Below, one piece after another: positions 62,617 to 64,000 of a stretch of DNA of 64,000 nucleotides. Both the position numbers and the translations under genes were made by a program. Source of the DNA: Flavobacterium rakeshii (GTDB taxonomy: Bacteria > Bacteroidota > Bacteroidia > Flavobacteriales > Flavobacteriaceae); NCBI RefSeq assembly GCF_009741375.1, contig NZ_WOWP01000011.1, forward strand, positions 1-64,000. The letters run 5' to 3'. How positions within the stretch are numbered: position 1 is the first letter of the stretch; every line of letters begins with the position of its first letter. The notes beneath the pieces were generated by a model, which was not told the DNA's origin, did no database searches, and was given only the letters and a program-made list of their open reading frames with translations.

Positions 62617-63343
62617 AAGAGCGCCTAAACTCGCTTAGTATTATTGCAGTAGCTGTAGCCACATTAAGGCTTTCGGTTTTTTGTATAGCACCAAAACGTG
62701 GTATGGCAATTTTATCGGTTACGGTTTGCTCTATAGTTGCTGATATTCCGTTTGCCTCGTTCCCAAAAACAACAATACCGTTTTCAGGGAGTTGTTGAGT
62801 ATAAATATTTTCACCATCCATAAAAGTACCATATACCGGTAATGACGTATTTTTAAGATACTCTTCTAAATCAGTATAAACAACATTTACTCTGCTTATG
62901 GACCCCATTGTAGCTTGCACCACTTTTGGATTGTAGACATCAACACAGCCCTTAGAGCATACTAAATGGGTTACACCAAACCAGTCGCACATCCTTATAA
63001 TGGTACCTAAATTCCCCGGATCACGCACCTCATCAAGCGCAACTATAAGTCCGCCGGTAGGCAGTACCTCATTTTCGTCAGGCATTAAAAAAACAGCCAA
63101 ACAGGTATTTTGTGTAGTAAGCGCACTAATTTTTTTCAGCTCGGCATCAGTCACCTCTACCCTTTTGGATTGAGGTATTGCATTAAAATCGTTTTGCGTG
63201 GTAAACAACTGATGTAATTCAAAATGCGAGTTTAATAGCTCTTCCACCACTTTAACACCTTCGGCAATAAACATTTTATGCTCCTTTCGGTATTTTTTTT
63301 GCTGTAAACCCGTTATTGTCTTAATTTGGTTTTTACTAACCAT
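62603..63343 (-). CDS. TrmH/SpoU-type RNA 2'-O-methyltransferase
   Basis: A 246-residue SPOUT enzyme: an N-terminal RNA-binding domain (about 1-90) and a knotted methyltransferase domain with LDEVRDPGNLGTIIR, VVFGNEANGIS and IPRFGAIQKTESLNVATATAIIL, the three TrmH motifs. The target, probably rRNA, cannot be set by sequence. It converges with porT (14-nt overlap) and is divergent from the tamL-like gene. Confidence 0.9.
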   Translation of the reverse strand: MVSKNQIKTITGLQQKKYRKEHKMFIAEGVKVVEELLNSHFELHQLFTTQNDFNAIPQSKRVEVTDAELKKISALTTQNTCLAVFLMPDENEVLPTGGLIVALDEVRDPGNLGTIIRMCDWFGVTHLVCSKGCVDVYNPKVVQATMGSISRVNVVYTDLEEYLKNTSLPVYGTFMDGENIYTQQLPENGIVVFGNEANGISATIEQTVTDKIAIPRFGAIQKTESLNVATATAIILSEFRRSFSGK

Positions 63344-63359
63344 AAAAAATGTATTTTTG
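63325..63359 (+). promoter_or_regulatory. promoter of the tamL-like gene
   Basis: TTTG (63325-63328), 23-nt spacer, TATTTTTG (63352-63359), 23 nt before the TTG start. The spacer is slightly long. It overlaps the start of the divergent methyltransferase gene. Confidence 0.4.
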
Positions 63360-63382
63360 AATTACGATTTAGAGTCCTGCCC

Positions 63383-64000
63383 TTGAGAAATAAGATAACA
63401 AAAATAGCACTTATTATATTAACCGCTTCTGTTTTATTTTCATGTTCCCTAACTAAAAGGGTCCCTGATGATAAACAGTTATTGCGTGAAACCAATATAA
63501 CCGTAAACGACAAGAAAGTAAATGATGAGGATGTAACCAATCAGTTATATCAGTTACCTAATAGCGATGTGCTTGGACTTAACATCAGGCTGCACATGTA
63601 TAACTGGGCAACACCTAACCCCGATTCATCATACCAGGCATGGCTAAACAGGAAACCTAACCGCCGTAAAAGATACACCGCCCTGCTTTCAGACAAACAG
63701 GTGCAGCGTTTAGGTCAATCGTTTTTTGTTACCGGTATAAGTAGTTTCCTTAAAAATGTTGGCGAACCTCCTGTTGTTGTAGATGAGAAACGCACTAAAA
63801 GATCGGCATCCAGGCTAAGAGCTCATTATTTCAGACAAGGGTATTTTCGCACACAGGTAGATTACAAAATAGACAGCATTGCTTACAAAAAAGCAAAAGT
63901 AAGCTACACAGTAAATACCGGTAAACCTTATATAGTAGATTCAATATCTACACAAATTGCAACCCCGGTATTGGACTCACTTTACCAAACTACAAAAGAC
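63383..64000 (+). CDS. TamL-like BamA/TamA-family outer-membrane lipoprotein (5' part)
   Basis: An open reading frame runs from a TTG at 63383 to the window edge (206 codons). The N-terminus is a lipoprotein signal (ILTASVLFSCS, lipobox Cys20), then VPDDKQLLRETNITVN, YQLPNSDVLGLNIRLHMYNWA and a POTRA-like RLRAHYFRQGYFRTQVDY. This fits TamL, the Bacteroidetes lipoprotein of the BamA/TamA family. No in-frame ATG is available upstream. The gene continues beyond the window. Confidence 0.8.
   Translation, partial: MRNKITKIALIILTASVLFSCSLTKRVPDDKQLLRETNITVNDKKVNDEDVTNQLYQLPNSDVLGLNIRLHMYNWATPNPDSSYQAWLNRKPNRRKRYTALLSDKQVQRLGQSFFVTGISSFLKNVGEPPVVVDEKRTKRSASRLRAHYFRQGYFRTQVDYKIDSIAYKKAKVSYTVNTGKPYIVDSISTQIATPVLDSLYQTTKD

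Noticed and set aside
1..64000. tRNA, rRNA, CRISPR, insertion sequence or prophage
   Set aside because: Nothing with tRNA arms, transposase motifs or regularly spaced repeats was seen in the intergenic regions I read on both strands.

Overview
The window is chromosomal DNA from a low-GC member of the Flavobacteriaceae (Bacteroidetes), most likely Flavobacterium or a close relative. The evidence is the gliding ATPase GldA, the type IX secretion protein PorT followed by a TamL-type lipoprotein, a GLPGLI protein, SusC/TonB-like barrels with carboxypeptidase-regulatory N-domains, DUF5686, an exo-muramidase of the DUF1343 family, a split methionine synthase, and promoters of the Bacteroidetes type (TTG about 19-21 nt before TAnnTTTG). 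There is no insertion sequence, prophage, CRISPR array or recognisable tRNA/rRNA gene. The DNA looks like a housekeeping core segment with dense, mostly minus-strand operons.

Layout. 1-418: leftward promoters for a gene outside the window. 418-4707: LolC/E-like permease and NamZ lipoprotein (divergent, starts 5 nt apart), two small proteins, a YkgJ-type cysteine-cluster protein and a methyltransferase. 4715-6716: three tandem DUF2059 genes and queE. 6822-12816: exbB-exbD-exbD-tonB operon with a small membrane protein, a PstS-like lipoprotein and a TPR protein. 13275-17772: cupin, kynurenine monooxygenase, a tiny membrane protein, a ureohydrolase-family enzyme and kynureninase (tryptophan to 3-hydroxyanthranilate, NAD de novo route). 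17876-30213: queA, aroA, mazG-like, four tandem DUF3857/transglutaminase-like proteins, dtd, rsgA. 30249-33515: aromatic amino-acid genes (DAHP synthase/chorismate mutase, aminotransferase, pheA). 33655-34551: gldA. 34554-43004: methionine/SAM locus (metF, split metH, orphan barstar, homoserine-dehydrogenase-like fragment, OsmC, metK). 43055-48341: outer-membrane barrel, GLPGLI protein, secreted protein, deoxynucleoside kinase. 48395-51493: membrane and soluble pyrophosphatases. 51736-55523: two cysteine-rich lipoproteins and a DUF5686 protein. 55597-59299: pdhB, etfBA, bifunctional nuclease. 59374-61097: thyA, 2TM protein, folA. 61182-64000: menG/ubiE, porT, an rRNA methyltransferase and the 5' part of a tamL-like gene.

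The most interesting content is regulatory RNA. In front of pheA lies a complete ribosome-controlled attenuator: a 26-residue leader peptide with seven Phe and two Tyr codons, an antiterminator that pairs with the 5' arm of a strong terminator, then pheA. In front of the OsmC gene two further leader-peptide/antiterminator/terminator units stand in tandem with no gene between them. The same methionine locus has a SAM-I (S-box) riboswitch before metH-metF and a SAM-II-like riboswitch before metK, so two different aptamer classes lie within 2.4 kb. Other points of note are an arginase-fold enzyme in the kynurenine cluster that could be the missing formylkynurenine hydrolase, and a four-gene transglutaminase-like family in which only one copy keeps an intact catalytic Cys/His pair.
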